DNA of 64,000 nucleotides from Callorhinus ursinus. Taxonomy: Eukaryota; Chordata; Mammalia; Carnivora; Otariidae. The notes beneath the pieces are model-generated. The model was not told the origin of the DNA and made no database searches. It saw only the letters and a program-made list of their open reading frames with translations. The DNA lies in contig NW_020312827.1 of assembly GCF_003265705.1 (NCBI RefSeq), positions 13,556,924-13,620,923 of the forward strand, written 5' to 3'. Position numbers and translations under genes: made by a program. Below are positions 1 to 11,129 of the stretch, piece after piece; positions within the stretch are counted from its first letter, which is position 1; the number at the start of each line of letters is the position of its first letter.

Positions 1-1035
1 CGGTCTATACCGTGTCATTTTAGCTCCTTTTTTAAGACTAGAAAAACACATGAACCTAGATGTAGAGCCCTGGGCCAAACCAGTCATTTGAATGTAGAAT
101 CCTGGCAGGGCTGGTAGGAAACTCAATTCCTTCCATTTGAAGGGCCAGGAAATTGATTTGGAAAAAAATAAATGTGAGGGATTCCCAAATAGTGGCAGCA
201 CGGAATGAATAAGAGAAAAATGAAGGTACAGACTGATCTTATTACCAGTCTTAAATGGTCAGGAATTTGCCAGGATACACTTCCTGCAGCATAGCTCATT
301 TGGAGTGTCCATGGCCCAGAAACTTCTGAAGGTTCTTGGCGATCACGAGGTAGAAGCCATGCTGTGGGCTGGCATCTAGGGCTTTCCCCATCCGTCTCTC
401 TTCAGCCCCCTCACTGTCTAGATCTCCTCTTCCTTGAGCATCTTATGGTGCTGCCCTAGGGTACTAAATCCATGTCTTGGCCATGTCAGGAAGTTTCTGG
501 GCTTTTGCTCTGGCCACTGCCTCTGCCCGGATGCCTTTACTCCCGTCTTTCCAGCTTTGATTCCAGTTCTTCCATAAAACCTTAAAGAATTCTCCCTCTC
601 GCCCTCAGTGGGATGATTTCTCCCTCCTTCATGTTCCCATAACAGTTTCTTCATCTGCAATTATAGCACTTATTCCACAATATTAAGATGAGTCGTGTCT
701 GTCCGTAACTGAGATGTAAGTGTATTAATGACAGCATCATGACTCGTAGGCTTTTGTAGCTTTTGCCATACCTAGAACAGTATGTCAAGCTGTCATATTT
801 CATTGAATCCTAAAAACCTCATAAAGCTATACGTTGTTGAATCATCTCCAGTGATCATGTTCTCTGCTCAAAGACAGTCTGTGGGTTACTGAGGCTCCTA
901 AGTCTGTGTCTGTCACAGCATCCAGCATCTGGACCAGTTCAGCCTCTTTCAGATGCTTCCAAACTTCTGGCTGTTTGGCATCATCTAAACACATAAACCA
1001 AGCGAATGGCTGATTTCTTTTTTTCATATTTAGGG
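1..1035. other. non-coding stretch, nothing assigned
   Basis: I see no repeat family, RNA gene or coding exon I can support here. A short piece around 770-830 (loss of a 'GTGCCAGGCAC'-type core followed by 'CATTGAATCCTAAAAACCTC') faintly resembles a MIR core but is too decayed to call. Confidence 0.4.
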
Positions 1036-1185
1036 AATCACAAGATTTTACAGCCAGAAAGAACCTTGGGGAGCTGAACTCCTATTACAGAGGAGAGAAC
1101 TGTAAGTCTGAACCGTAAGGGACTTTTCCAAAGCCACATGGTTGGTTAGTGACCCAGGCGTGTGGATCCAGCCAGTAATCTCTCT
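1036..1185 (+). repeat. decayed MIR/L2-like fragment
   Basis: The order 'AGAAAGAACCTTGGGGAG', 'TTACAGAGGAGAGAACTG' and then 'CCAAAGCCACATGGTTGGTTAGTG' follows the mammal-wide pattern in which a 'TTTACAGATGAGGAAACTGAGG' block precedes 'CCAAGGTCACACAGCTAGTAAGTGG'. Subfamily is uncertain. Confidence 0.35.
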
Positions 1186-1766
1186 ACATGGTCCTGTGTA
1201 CTGAACCTTCCTGGCCGTGGCCTTGAGTTTCACTTAAGACATCACCCGTCAGCTCATGCTTTCTGCCCTGTTTTGGGATTGGCCGGCTTTCTCTATTTAA
1301 ACCCCATCATCGGACAACAATCCTGTTACCCAGTCTTTGCTAAAGGCTGATATCATTGGGATAGAATTAAAAACAAAAGTGGACTCCCGTCTAACTCAGG
1401 GGCCCTGGGAGCGGTGCTAACAATTCATTAGCTATTGCCTTGCTGAGGACACAGCAGCTGCTGAACTCGGTCAAGTTCAGACCCTTACAAAGAGTGGAAA
1501 AAAGAAAGCACATACTTTCCAGTGCTTGGGCACCACAGAGCCGGGCCAGCTGGGTGCAGTACCGTGGCAAAAAGATCTCCTCAGTTTCAGAAATACGAGC
1601 CCCCGAGCTTGCACACAGGGAGGGGCAGGGAACGTGGCTGCTACTGGAGCTGATTTGGCATTCCGTCTCTGGGCTCGCTCCTGCCTGCAGTCCTGTCAGA
1701 CCCGCCCCTCTGGGAAGAGGGTAGCTAAAGAAAGAGCCCGCCCTCCAAGTTGACATAAGGAGCAAG

Positions 1767-1767
<1 letters not shown>

Positions 1768-1811
<44 letters not shown>
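1768..1811. repeat. (TG)22 microsatellite
   Basis: Uninterrupted dinucleotide run of about 22 units. Its length and purity make it a likely polymorphic marker. Alternating purine-pyrimidine sequence of this kind can adopt Z-DNA. Confidence 0.97.
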
Positions 1812-1812
<1 letters not shown>

Positions 1813-2439
1813 AAAGGCCTGTGTCTGAGGTTGACAGGCTTTTTCAGAGAAACTCTTGGCTTTCGGTGTAAACGTGTACTTCCTCTTGTCCAGAGTTAGC
1901 CTGTTAAAGGAATAAAGCACAATTCAGATTTCCAAGTTGGAAGCCTGATTAATCTCTCTGCCAGTTACATATGGAAATAAATTAGTAAATGGTCCATCTG
2001 GGACTAAACTCCTGCAGAGATGATAAATTACCGCCATCGTATATGTCAGTGTTGCTGAAGACTGAGTTGTGCTCACCAGGAGCTGCTGAAAGATAGCTGG
2101 ACGCTCTATCGTGGTCAGAGGAATAAAATTTAAAAAAAAAATCACGAGTGAAAAATTTACCTTGAAATGTTTCTTGGGAGAATGGTTTGGTTGATGCCAA
2201 GTTTACTGCTCAGGACTGCTGTATCTGCAGATATTTAAAAGGTGAGCCTCAAAGGCATAGAAAACATTTTGCTTTTATACTTTCAAAGGCCAATACAATA
2301 AGTATTAATTCGTACCCACATGTCTCGATGAGCAGGATAATTCTGTACCTTATGGTAGCATTGCACTTTGTAATTGTCATAGCCACTTCTTGTCTCTTCT
2401 TTAAATTTGGGTGAAGGTGGGGCTAGTCAGTGCCTCTAA

Positions 2440-2585
2440 TTCTCGATCACTGAAGCACTGAGGTTTCGAGGGTTTGAGTCCCTTACTCACAATGACTCAG
2501 AGGGCTAAATGGCAGAAGTGGGATGAGCAACCAGGTATCGCTGATTCTGAACCCCGCTTCATTTCTGCCAGAGTCTCGTATGACG
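2440..2585 (+). repeat. MIR fragment, 3' half
   Basis: Ordered matches to the MIR 3' half are visible: 'GCACTGAGGTTTCGAGG', 'ACAATGACTCAGAGGGCTAA', 'TGGCAGAAGTGGGATG' and 'TGATTCTGAACCCCGCTT'. They are diverged, as expected for a pre-placental SINE. Confidence 0.5.
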
Positions 2586-2740
2586 TCAGAACGTTTTAGT
2601 ATCCCGTCACTCACCCAGCGGCATCAGGAACTAAAGCATTCTATTTAGACCAGCTTTCTAGAGGCAAAAGCCATACCTTCTTGATCGTGAAAAGTTTTTC
2701 TTTACCTCTAATTGGAGATGTTGAGTGATGGTTTAATTTT

Positions 2741-3075
2741 TTTTAAATATATGTTTTGTTTAAATTGAGGTATAATTGACATAAAGCATTATATTAGTGT
2801 CCGATGTACAACATAGTGTTTCAATATTTGTGTACATTGTAAAATGATCATCACAGTATAAGTCTAGTTAGTAGCCATCACCTTCCATAGTTACAAAAAT
2901 TTTTTTTTCTTCTGATGAGAACTTTTCGTATCTGTTCTCTTAGCAACTTTCAAATATGCAATATAGTATTATGAACTATAGGCACCATGCTGTGCATCAC
3001 CTTCCCATGACTTGTTTATTTTATACTGGAAGTCTGTACCTTTTGACCCTTTCACCCCTTTCTTTCCTCTCTCCA
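2741..3075 (-). repeat. L1 3' UTR fragment, antisense
   Basis: It starts 'AAATTGAGGTATAATTGACA' and continues through 'TGTACAACATAGTG', 'AAAATGATCATCACAGTATA', 'TTAGCAACTTTCAAATATGC' and 'CATGACTTGTTTATTTTATA'. This is the reverse complement of an L1M-type 3' end. The copy is 5' truncated and old, without intact coding sequence. Confidence 0.75.
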
Positions 3076-3479
3076 CCCCTGGCTTAACTTTTTTCCTGTG
3101 ATTAGGGCACACACCACTATCCACATGAATTATTTTATAAAACCACAGATGTCTTCAGGGGCTTCTTAAGTATGGTAACATTTTGCCCCTTTGCAGAATG
3201 GCCTGAGGCTACTGTGACATCTAGATTCTTGTGCCTACTTTAAAATTTTCTTTTGTGTCTTCCTCCTGGGCAGAACTTCAGCGGTTAATTCTTGAAGCAG
3301 CTGAGGTGCACCCCTCTAGAAAGTGTAGTAATAATAATAATAAAAAAGTACAGAAAAGCAAACTGGCTTTAGAAATCTTTGAGTCACTTAGTTTATCAGA
3401 CATCAATTTCTAAACATAAGCAGCGGGTGCCGCGGGGTGGTCCTCACACAAGAAAGAGAAGCCACGGGCCCCTAGCATT

Positions 3480-3824
3480 TACCTGTCTGAACTTGGAAGT
3501 CCCCTTGTCTCACCCAGACTGCCTTCACATGTCTCACGTCTCAGCCAGACCTGGTTGCTCCACGCAACCGAATGGGCCCTCACGCTTCCTCGCCTCAGGG
3601 CCTTTGCTTCGGTTTTGGCCTGTTCTCACCTGTCAAAATCCTGTCCGGATCTCAAGGCCCATTATTACTGTGGTGGTCTTGATGCTTTTCCCTTCCCTGC
3701 TCTTGCCACCCCAGCCAGAAACAAATGTCTCCTCAGAAACCCGCTAGCAGTTTATTAAAGGAAATCACCCTGTCTGTATTTGAGTTGCCTGCATATGTGT
3801 CTTGTCGCCCATAGTGGATGATAC
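3480..3824 (+). repeat. L2 LINE fragment, 5' portion
   Basis: The block 'CGCCTCAGGGCCTTTGCTTC' with the following 'CCTGTTCTCACCTG' is the well-known L2 sense motif 'CTCAGGGCCTTTGCACTTGCTGTTCC'. The element continues on the far side of the SINE at 3825-4028, so the SINE is nested in it. Confidence 0.6.
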
Positions 3825-4028
3825 TTTTCTTTTTCTTTTTTTTTTTTAAGATGTATTTATTTATTTGAGAGAAGAGAGCGTGCGCACGCAGGCATGGACA
3901 GGGGGAGGGGCAGAGGGAGAGGGAGAAGCAGACTCCCTGCTGAGCGCAGGGCACCATTGCATGACTCTGAGATCATGACTGGAGCCAAAATCAAGAGTCT
4001 TAACCTCCCAAGGCACCCAGGTGTCCCA
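3825..4028 (-). mobile_element. CAN SINE (SINEC), minus strand, nested in L2
   Basis: Reading plus strand it has a T-rich tail, 'AAGATGTATTTATTTATTTG', a GA-rich tract, 'GAAGCAGACTCCCTGCTGAG', 'GATCATGACTGGAGCC' and the head 'CACCCAGGTGTCCC'. The tRNA-Lys-like polymerase III head is diverged, so this is an older copy than those with perfect target duplications. Confidence 0.87.
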
Positions 4029-4205
4029 AGGACAATCTGTCTCTTAAAGGCAGGGATTTTGTCATCCTCTATCTCTCACTCCCGTTCCCTCCCCAATCCT
4101 CAGTTCCTTGCTTTGCCTGTAGTTAAAGCTTAACGCCCAGTAGAGTGGCGTCATTTTATTTGACAACGACAGAATGTCTTTGAATGGGTGAATAAATTAA
4201 TAATC
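4029..4205 (+). repeat. L2 LINE fragment, 3' end
   Basis: Continuation of the L2 at 3480-3824. 'AAAGGCAGGGATTTTGTCAT' matches the L2 'GGGCAGGGACTTTGTC' block, and the piece ends 'GAATGGGTGAATAAATTAAT', like the L2 'TTGAATGAATGAATGA' terminus. Confidence 0.55.
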
Positions 4206-4209
4206 AAAG

Positions 4210-4376
4210 GCATGTCAGAATTACTTGGAGGGCTTGTTAAAACAAGTCGCTGGGCCCCACCTCCAAATATTCAGATTCAGTAGATCTTGGGTGGGGGCCA
4301 AGAATTCGTATTTCGAACAAACTCTCAGGTCCATGTTCTGATGCTGTTCCAGGGACCAGAGTTTGAGGATCACCAA
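4210..4376 (-). mobile_element. MER5A-type hAT-Charlie MITE
   Basis: Long ordered match in reverse orientation: 'TCAGAATTACTTGGAGGGCT', 'TGTTAAAACAAGTCGCTGGG', 'CCCCACCTCC', 'TTCAGTAGATCTTGGGTGGG' and 'AGGGACCAGAGTTTGAGGAT'. It is a non-autonomous DNA transposon relic with no coding capacity. Confidence 0.85.
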
Positions 4377-4389
4377 GCTAATGAATTTA

Positions 4390-5465
4390 TTTCCTGATGT
4401 TCTCTACACTGAAGTTCATAAGATAACATCGTTCTTTTCATGAGAGAGTCTATTAATTTGCCTTCTTTGAGGCGTAGGCTAAAAAAATAATCTTCCATCA
4501 GAAATTATTATACAATCAATCTCCTGTACCAACTTTTCTATTTTGCAAGGTTATTGGTTAACTGTGGCCCAGTAATTTGTAGCCAAATATTTAGCGAGCT
4601 TGAGCTTGATGGGATCTTTCCCGTTAGGAGTAAAGCCAGAGTAATTTTATTTGGTAGCAACAGAAGAGAGCCTCATTGACTTTGCAGCCTGTGAACCTGG
4701 TCAACCCAGCGGATCCAGCCTGGTCCACGGGCTGAAATGCTGGCCTTGAATGCTCGCTGGTGCTCTGATGGTTTTCCTTTGTGTAGACAAGTGTTTCAGT
4801 GGCAGCCGGAGAGAAGTAAAAAGGTCTCACCAATGTCACAATGACCACTGTAGTAAAGTAAGATAATCTCATGATATCTGTGGTGTGTATTTTCAAATTT
4901 CTGGGTCCTTTTATGCCCCGTGCGGCAGTTTTAAGAACACGCCATCCGGAAAGACCCAGTGCTTCCATAACTTTCCAAGAAATAAGAGGTAACTGTTGCA
5001 ATTGATTCTTTTTCCCCCCTGAAGTGTTGCATCTTTTAGAGTCAGGCCAGAGATGACATCCATTGTGTTTGAGAGGGTCCTCTCTCCTCCCCCACTCTAA
5101 TCCTGACTTCCTTCTGCTCCTCTCCACTAGTCACTAGAAGCATCATCTCCTAGAAGACCAGCGTTCTTGTGATGATAGAGGCCTGTCTGTCCTTTCTGTG
5201 ACCGGAGCAATGTTGACCTCGGTTTCCTGGACCCATTCTGACTCAGGTAATCAGGCTCTGCCTTCCCTGCTCCCCTACACCTCAGGGAGATTGCACTGTT
5301 ATTTAAAATTTTGGTGTGTGTCCTAGGCACACAAAGCAACAGGAATTCTGCTGGGAATTTTCATCTAGAAACTACCTTCTACCCGTGGTTCCTCTAGATC
5401 AGTTTCTTTCCCATAATACCATGTTTTACTTGAATTATATTAATCTTTCTAATCTTGTACCTTTT
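4390..5465. other. unique non-coding DNA
   Basis: No repeat or exon recognised. An open frame of 167 codons on the minus strand (4624-5127) has no domain, signal or low-complexity protein character and is taken as chance. Confidence 0.4.
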
Positions 5466-5575
5466 AATTGAATTCAGTAAGTATTACTGAGTATCTGTTA
5501 TGTGTTCTTGGGGCAGATGGGAATTAAAAAAAATATGTAAGACATGGATCTGTCCTTATAGAGTTACGGCTTAGC
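5466..5575 (-). repeat. L2 fragment, antisense
   Basis: 'TATTACTGAGTATCTGTTAT' followed by 'GGGAATTAAAAAAAATATGT' and 'AAGACATGGATCTGTCCTTA' follows the antisense L2 3' pattern in which 'TATTGAGTACCTACTATGTG' precedes 'GACATGGTCCCTGCCCTC'. Confidence 0.5.
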
Positions 5576-6750
5576 CAAAGATCCATGACTCAAGGAAATG
5601 GCAGATGGTGGTGTTCAGCTTAGGGCCAGGGCTGCGTACTAATTAATGGTAGCTCTCTGGTTCAGGGAATTGGGAGACTTTGAGGATTAGGATTGAAATA
5701 ATTGAAGTAACTCATGGAAGAGGGAGGGCCTCTGGGGGGCTTTTTTTTTTTTTTTTTTTGCTGTGGATCTTTTGACCAGGCTGAGGGGCGAGGAGCAACA
5801 TGGTGCCTGGATAGGAAGGTGGGAACGAGCCCAGCGTGAGCCTGGGCAGTGAGGTCTCTGGCTGTGTGGGGCAGACAGGGGTCAGAGGACCCTGATCCTC
5901 TGTCCCGGCCAGAGTCAGCTTACCCCTCAGAGCCTGGGTCCCTGAAGGTTTCCTTGGGGAGATCCCACCTGCCCTGTTACAGAGGAGCCTTGGCTGGAAG
6001 CTTCCTTCAGGGACACTGGTCACTGTTGGCCCGCCCCTGGCTTGGCTGTTTCCGGGCTGGCCTTGTCTGCTTCTTCAGGCCTGTCCACATCTGGCCTCTA
6101 CCTGTCTACCTGATTATTTACTCTTCCCTTACACACCTGCCCCTCTCCCTGCCAAGCTCTGCCTGGCAGGTGTGGCTTGACAAGGCCTCAGGGATAAACC
6201 AGAGGCTGTGTGAGGTCAGTACCTTGGTGATTCACAAGGCCGGATTCAGAGTTGGGAAGTTGAAGGGAAGGGAGCATAAGCCAAGAACGTGAGTTGTAAG
6301 TCGATGCTGAGAGCTCTGAAAGCCAGAATTCAGTGAGGGTCCCAAGGCTGAAACTGGGGCCGTGGTCAGGGATGGGGACCCAAGTGCCCTGCTTCATTCT
6401 GGGATAGCCCAGCAAATCCTGCCCACACCTAGCTCTCTTCCAGTGTTGTTTTTGGATAAAGCAGTGGTGGCTTTTGCTGCCCTGGGTCTTAAAGGTGCTA
6501 CTGAGAGTTGCCTGCCCAAGAGTCCTGCCCATCCTGTCAGGTCTGTCTGGGCTAAGGTCCCCCGCCTCAGCATGCTCCAGTGCTCCTAGAGCTGAGGGCC
6601 TTGCTGACCCAGGAGCTAAGGCCTTCCCGGAATCGGAGCCCCTGGATGGCCAGCCACCAGGAAGCAGAAGAACTAGAAGAAGTCTTTGTGTTCTCCTCCC
6701 ACTGACTTGATTGCCTAATTGATGGTGGGCCTTTGTCTTCGGAGCCTAGT
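5576..6750. other. non-coding, GC-moderate, with poly-T tract
   Basis: It contains a T19 homopolymer at 5741-5759 without a recognisable SINE body on either side. Open frames on both strands between 5700 and 6600 are shadows of composition. No exon supported. Confidence 0.4.
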
Positions 6751-6752
6751 GC

Positions 6753-7085
6753 AGGGATCGATCACTGCCCATTGGCCAGGTGTGGCCTGCGGCATGTTTG
6801 TGGGCAGCAGACAGGCTGCAAGGGGTTTCTACATGGTCACATGGCTGGGCAAAATTCAAAGAAGGATAATATTTTATGTTGCATGAAAATGAAATGGAAT
6901 TCAGATTTCAGTGTCCCTAAATAAATGAAATGGAATTCAGATTTCAGTGTCCCTAAATAAACGAAATGGAACTCAGATTTCAGTGTCCCTAAATAAAGTT
7001 TTACTGGAGCGTAGTCCCGTTCACCTGCGGATTATCTAGGGCAGTTTTGGCACCACGGCAGAGTGGAATAGGTGCAGCAGAAATC
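6753..7085 (+). mobile_element. ancient hAT/Charlie-like DNA transposon relic
   Basis: Blocks in order: 'GGGATCGATCACTGCCC', 'TCTACATGGTCACATGGCTG', 'CAAAGAAGGATAATATTTTA', 'TTTCAGTGTCCCTAAATAAA' and 'GTTTTACTGGAG'. These match a common mammalian MER1-group element that carries 'CAGTGTCCATAAATAAAGTTTTATTGG'. The subfamily is not certain. An internal segment is triplicated (see 6889-6996). The same family appears inverted at 39385-39645. Confidence 0.65.
6889..6996. repeat. 36-bp tandem repeat, three copies
   Basis: Units at 6889-6924, 6925-6960 and 6961-6996 each run from 'ATGAAATGGAAYTCAG' to 'TCCCTAAATAA'. Units 1 and 2 are identical over 36 bases. Unit 3 differs by two T-to-C changes. The family consensus as recalled has a single unit, so the amplification happened after insertion and the first two units are the younger duplication. 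Confidence 0.97.
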
Positions 7086-7198
7086 AAAAAATATTTACTT
7101 TCTGACGCTTTGCGGAAAAAAAAAAATTGTCATCGTAGCACATTGCCTGGGCAATTGTGTGACACGAGTGTTTGCAAAATTTGAGGTGCGGAATGACA

Positions 7199-7287
7199 GG
7201 GCTCGATCTCACGACGCATGAGATCGTGACTTGGGCCGAAACCGAGAGTTGGATGCTTTTAACTGACTGAGCCACCCAGGCGCTCTG
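7199..7287 (-). mobile_element. CAN SINE, head fragment only, minus strand
   Basis: Only the tRNA-related half is present: 'GGGCTCGATCTCACGAC', 'GAGATCGTGACTTGGGCC', 'ACTGACTGAGCCACCCAGGC'. The GA-rich body and A-tail are missing, so it is truncated or partly deleted. Confidence 0.85.
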
Positions 7288-7479
7288 TTTTAGCCAAATA
7301 AATATTTTGTTTTAAATCAAGTAAGCATTGAAGACTTAGCATGAGTAAGTCATGCCACTTAACCGTGGCAATATTTTCCCAGTCTGGTGGGATTTTGTGA
7401 TACTGTTGAGTGGAAACTGTGGTCACAGTTGAAGATGTGGGTTCTTACTCCTACCAACCAACTGAGCCGGGGCAGGCTG

Positions 7480-7850
7480 TGGTATATACCAGCATAAAGA
7501 GGACTCCCCACATCTCAGGGTTGATACAACAGAAGTTTATTTCTCACTCGCCCAGAGTTGGATTGTGCCAGTGTGGCTCTGCCCTGCATCTGGTTTCCAG
7601 GTTCCAAGCCTTCTCCCTCTCGTGACACCTACGTCTCACCATGGGACTTCCTGGTAACTCTAGCATGTGAAAAGAAGAATTGAAAACACCCACTCTTTCT
7701 TAAGTGCCTTAGAGTAGAAGTGACTCAGACCAATTCCACATCCACAATCCATTGGCCAGAATTAGTCACATGACCCTCTCTTTGCCAGGAGCCTGGGAAG
7801 TAGGGAGGAGCATGAGGGATGCTTGGGGTAGCCCCAGCCCTGGCAACACT
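7480..7850 (-). repeat. MLT1-like LTR fragment (ERVL-MaLR), antisense
   Basis: 'AGAAGTTTATTTCTCACTCG', 'TGGTTTCCAGGTTCCAAGCC', 'ATCCATTGGCCAGAATTAGT' and 'CACATGACC' match the reverse complement of the MaLR LTR that contains 'ACTGAGTTCTGGCCAATGG'. It is a solitary non-coding LTR piece. No retroviral gene is present. Confidence 0.55.
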
Positions 7851-8244
7851 GGGTCATTGTGGGAAAACCCATACTTTTTCTGTGCTTTTCTTCGCTCATC
7901 ATTAAAAGGTAATTAACCCAGCTCTACGTTTTTCTCCATAGTTCATGAAAGGTCAGATACAATGTAGGAAAGAGCCTTAAGTGGTAGAATGAGTTGTAAA
8001 ATATGTAAGATATAATCATTACCTGATTTTTTTTTTTTAATCTGATTTCTTTATAAGGTGTTGAATGGTGATGGACTGGGGTCAGGGTAGTTGCATATGC
8101 CCCAGTATTCCTGGGACCATCCTAGCATTTGCCAGTTGACCTAACATAATTATCAGACAGTCCTCCCTTTCACACCCAGAAATATCCTAGTAGAGACAAC
8201 AAATTATATGATCACCCCAGCTTGACCCCACTGGTCAGCCTTCA

Positions 8245-8445
8245 AGATTAATGTTAGCTACTGCTTAGGAGCCTTTTCTGAGTCACACTGTTCTAAGCTT
8301 TTGCCTGCATTGTTTCATTTAATCTTCAAAGCCAACTTGTGAAGTAGGTACACGTAATCTCATTTAAGCTAAGGTAGCAGAAGCAGAAAGGCTTGCCTTG
8401 AATCCAGGTCCATCCTGCCCTTAAGCACTCCATGGGACTGCCTCA
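8245..8445 (+). repeat. MIR SINE
   Basis: The MIR core is readable: 'TTTCATTTAATCTTCAAAGC', 'AACTTGTGAAGTAGGTAC', 'GCAGAAAGGCTTGCC', 'TGAATCCAGGTCCATCCTGC'. Confidence 0.7.
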
Positions 8446-8859
8446 TTAGCCCTTCTCGAGGATTGCCCCCTTGACTGCGTGGGGTCCCACATCCCTAACA
8501 CTGGCTTGGGAACCATGCCCAGACCACACGCTGGTAGAGGGCTAAAGCCCCCAGCGGTGAGTCTAGCACTTTAGGACCTCGATGAGAAGATGAGACATGG
8601 ACTCACTATGTGATTCTCCAGAGCCAGGAAGTAGCAGAACCCGTGAGTCCCTTCCCCCCACTACCCTGGCATCGACAGACACAGCTTTTGTTAACGCTGG
8701 GTGCTACATTTGACACAGGGAGAAAGATTTTATTTTGAAATCTAGGGTGGAGGAGGGCTCTAGCCAGTGAAGACTTGCCATGTGCAATGCAGTTGATTCA
8801 AACAGGCTCCTTCCCAACACAAATAGCTAGGAGGAACTCAGCTCTGTTTTCAGGGAGTT

Positions 8860-9600
8860 TATTTACAAATTTGTTTATTTAAAAAAAAAAAAAGCTGAAC
8901 TACAACCAAAGACCAGTTTGCTTACAGAATAATATCAAACAAAAACCCATTTATTCACAAGATGGTATTAATTTCCCTGGTTTCTGGCCTTCCTAATCAG
9001 TGTTCAGAACTGAACCCATGGAATCAAAGGGAAGAGTTTCTGAAAAATGAGCCGAATGTGCCAGAGTGTCTATTGCATTGCTTGCTTCAAGAAACCCTCC
9101 AGAAAATGATACATGTGGTTTCAAAACGTACAAAGAAAACTAAAGGAATTCCATTATGAAAGAAAAATTAGATGGAAATTTCTAATCCTGTCTCATAAAC
9201 AATATAGAAATAACTTTAAAATATTCTGCTTTAAGCATGCATTTAATTTGTGCTCTGGGAACCAAATAATGTTGCTAAGATAAAACATTCTAATAATGAT
9301 TTATGTAAATTTATTTGTACAAAGTAATGGTGTAGTTGCCTATAGCAAATTGCTTGGAATATGAAATGACATTTATGAGGTCTTTTTCTTCCTCTGAATG
9401 AATACAATGGAGAAAATGAGAGACTCCAGAAAGGGAAAAAGAAATTCGCGTTCAAAATGGAGTCTGATGCCTTGGCGGGCAAGAGACCACCGGACAGGTT
9501 GGAGGGTGTGTAAGCAGCCAACCAATACAGTTCAACATGTTTTCCTGTGATCCTCCCATTATTTAAGCCGTTTTTAGAGTCACACAAAGAGCGCACGTGC
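8860..9600. other. repeat-free AT-rich stretch, possible conserved element
   Basis: After an A13 tract (8881-8893) the sequence carries no recognisable repeat for about 700 bases. It is AT-rich with several TAAT-type homeodomain core sites (for example around 8995, 9181 and 9293). It could be an old enhancer, but base composition alone cannot show that. The short frames here are not supported as genes. Confidence 0.25.
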
Positions 9601-9978
9601 GTTAGATTCTTAGAAGGCTAGAACCCTCTATTTTAGTGATCGTAAACTCTGCGGATACCAGAGCTCTTTCAGAATAGCCGATGATAGATCACTTGTTCTC
9701 ATGGTGCCCTCATAAGGCAGGGCGCTTACAATATGGGGTACAAAGAGGCCAAATGTAATTAAAAATTGGGCAATTAATCTCCACTCCCAGTTACTTTAAT
9801 ACCAAGGAGAGTTATGCTTGAGTCATAACTGGGACCCAAATGTTAATAAACAAAACACAAACCCTCCGAAGGACTGATTCACAGGACCTACAGGAAGTTT
9901 TCCTATTGCCCAGTTGGCACCTTTGATAATGGCTCTAGGTGTTTCCCGGAAAACTTTAATTAATTAGAAATCCCCATA

Positions 9979-10176
9979 GGGCGCCTGGGTGGCTCAGTCG
10001 TTAAGCGTCTGCCTTCGGCTCAGGTCATGATCCCAGGGTCCTGGGATCGAGTCCCACATCGGTCTCCCTGCTCAGCGGGAAGCCTGCTTCTCCCTCTCCC
10101 ACTCCCCCTGCTTGTGTTCCTGCTCTCGCTGTCTCTCTCTGTCAAATAAATAAATAAAATCTTTAAAAAAAAAAAA
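9979..10176 (+). mobile_element. CAN SINE, full length, 13-bp target duplication
   Basis: It begins 'GGGCGCCTGGGTGGCTCAGT' and keeps the internal polymerase III A-box and B-box-like 'GGGATCGAGTCCC', the CT-rich body and the (AAATA)n A-rich tail. The flanking direct repeats 'AGAAATCCCCATA' at 9966-9978 and 10177-10189 are identical, which points to a recent L1-mediated insertion. Confidence 0.97.
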
Positions 10177-10894
10177 AGAAATCCCCATATACGTAACAGA
10201 GTGAGAGTTTCTGGAGTTATGCTTTGGCCTTGTAAGTGCCCAGTATAATTTGCCATAACCTGTACGATTTGGAAAAGGTATGATATTAGCACCTTCGTTT
10301 TAGAAGGCATTTATTTTCTTTTTCCTCAAAATGTTTTTACCGTCTCCCTTGACTATTGAAATCATTTCTGTGAGATAGGTAATTACAGTTTGTTTTCTCT
10401 CCATAGGGAAACTTAGAGCCACAGAAGTCACAAAGCAAGACATCACAGGGTGCGGGGGGAGGGGGCAGCTTCCTCCCTAACACTGGTCCCATTGTCATCC
10501 CAAACCAAAGCAGATGAAAGAGACTTGTGGATTCTGGAGAGCTTGATTTATTCAAAACGAGTTCCGAGTTTTGGTCCCTCTTAAGCCACTGTTGAATTTG
10601 CACCAACTATCCTGGGAGAAATGGGTTTGTCTAATTGGACAACCGATTTTGCAATCAGGCCACTAGCTGTAGCGTGGCCCAGGCCTGGGGGCCAACGTTA
10701 GAGCTGCTGGGAGAGGGGGCATAAAGCCTGAACAGGACTTTCAAACAGCGAAAATCCCCCTGGCTTCAAGGAAAGAGCGATGGCCTTGGTGTTAGAGTAA
10801 CATCAGTTCAAGTGCATGTACTGTAACAGCCGTGGCTCGTGGCAGGACTGGCTTTAGTTTAGTGGCCCAGGCATCCCAGGGCGAGGTAGTGGAT

Positions 10895-11120
10895 GTTAGG
10901 GCCACGGTTCCAGATTCCAGTCTTTCCTCTTCCTAGCTGAATGACTCTAAGTGTGATTTCGGAGCTGCGGGTTCCCGGAAAATCATGTAAGGTACCTGAG
11001 TCTCCATTTCTCCATCTGTAAAATGGGAATACTGATCTCTACCTGGTAAAGAGGGCGTGAGAATGAAATAAAATCATTCTTATAAAATCCTGGGCACAGT
11101 GCTTGGCAGCACACTCCTTT
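10895..11120 (-). repeat. MIR SINE, antisense
   Basis: 'TTCCTAGCTGAATGACTCTA', 'CATTTCTCCATCTGTAAAAT', 'GGGAATACTGATCTCTACCT', 'GAATGAAATAAAATC' and 'GGCACAGTGCTTGGCAGCAC' are the reversed MIR core in order. Confidence 0.75.
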
Positions 11121-11129
11121 TACAGTAGC

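Noticed and set aside
4624..5127. 167-codon minus-strand open frame
   Set aside because: No domain, atypical composition and no supporting signals.
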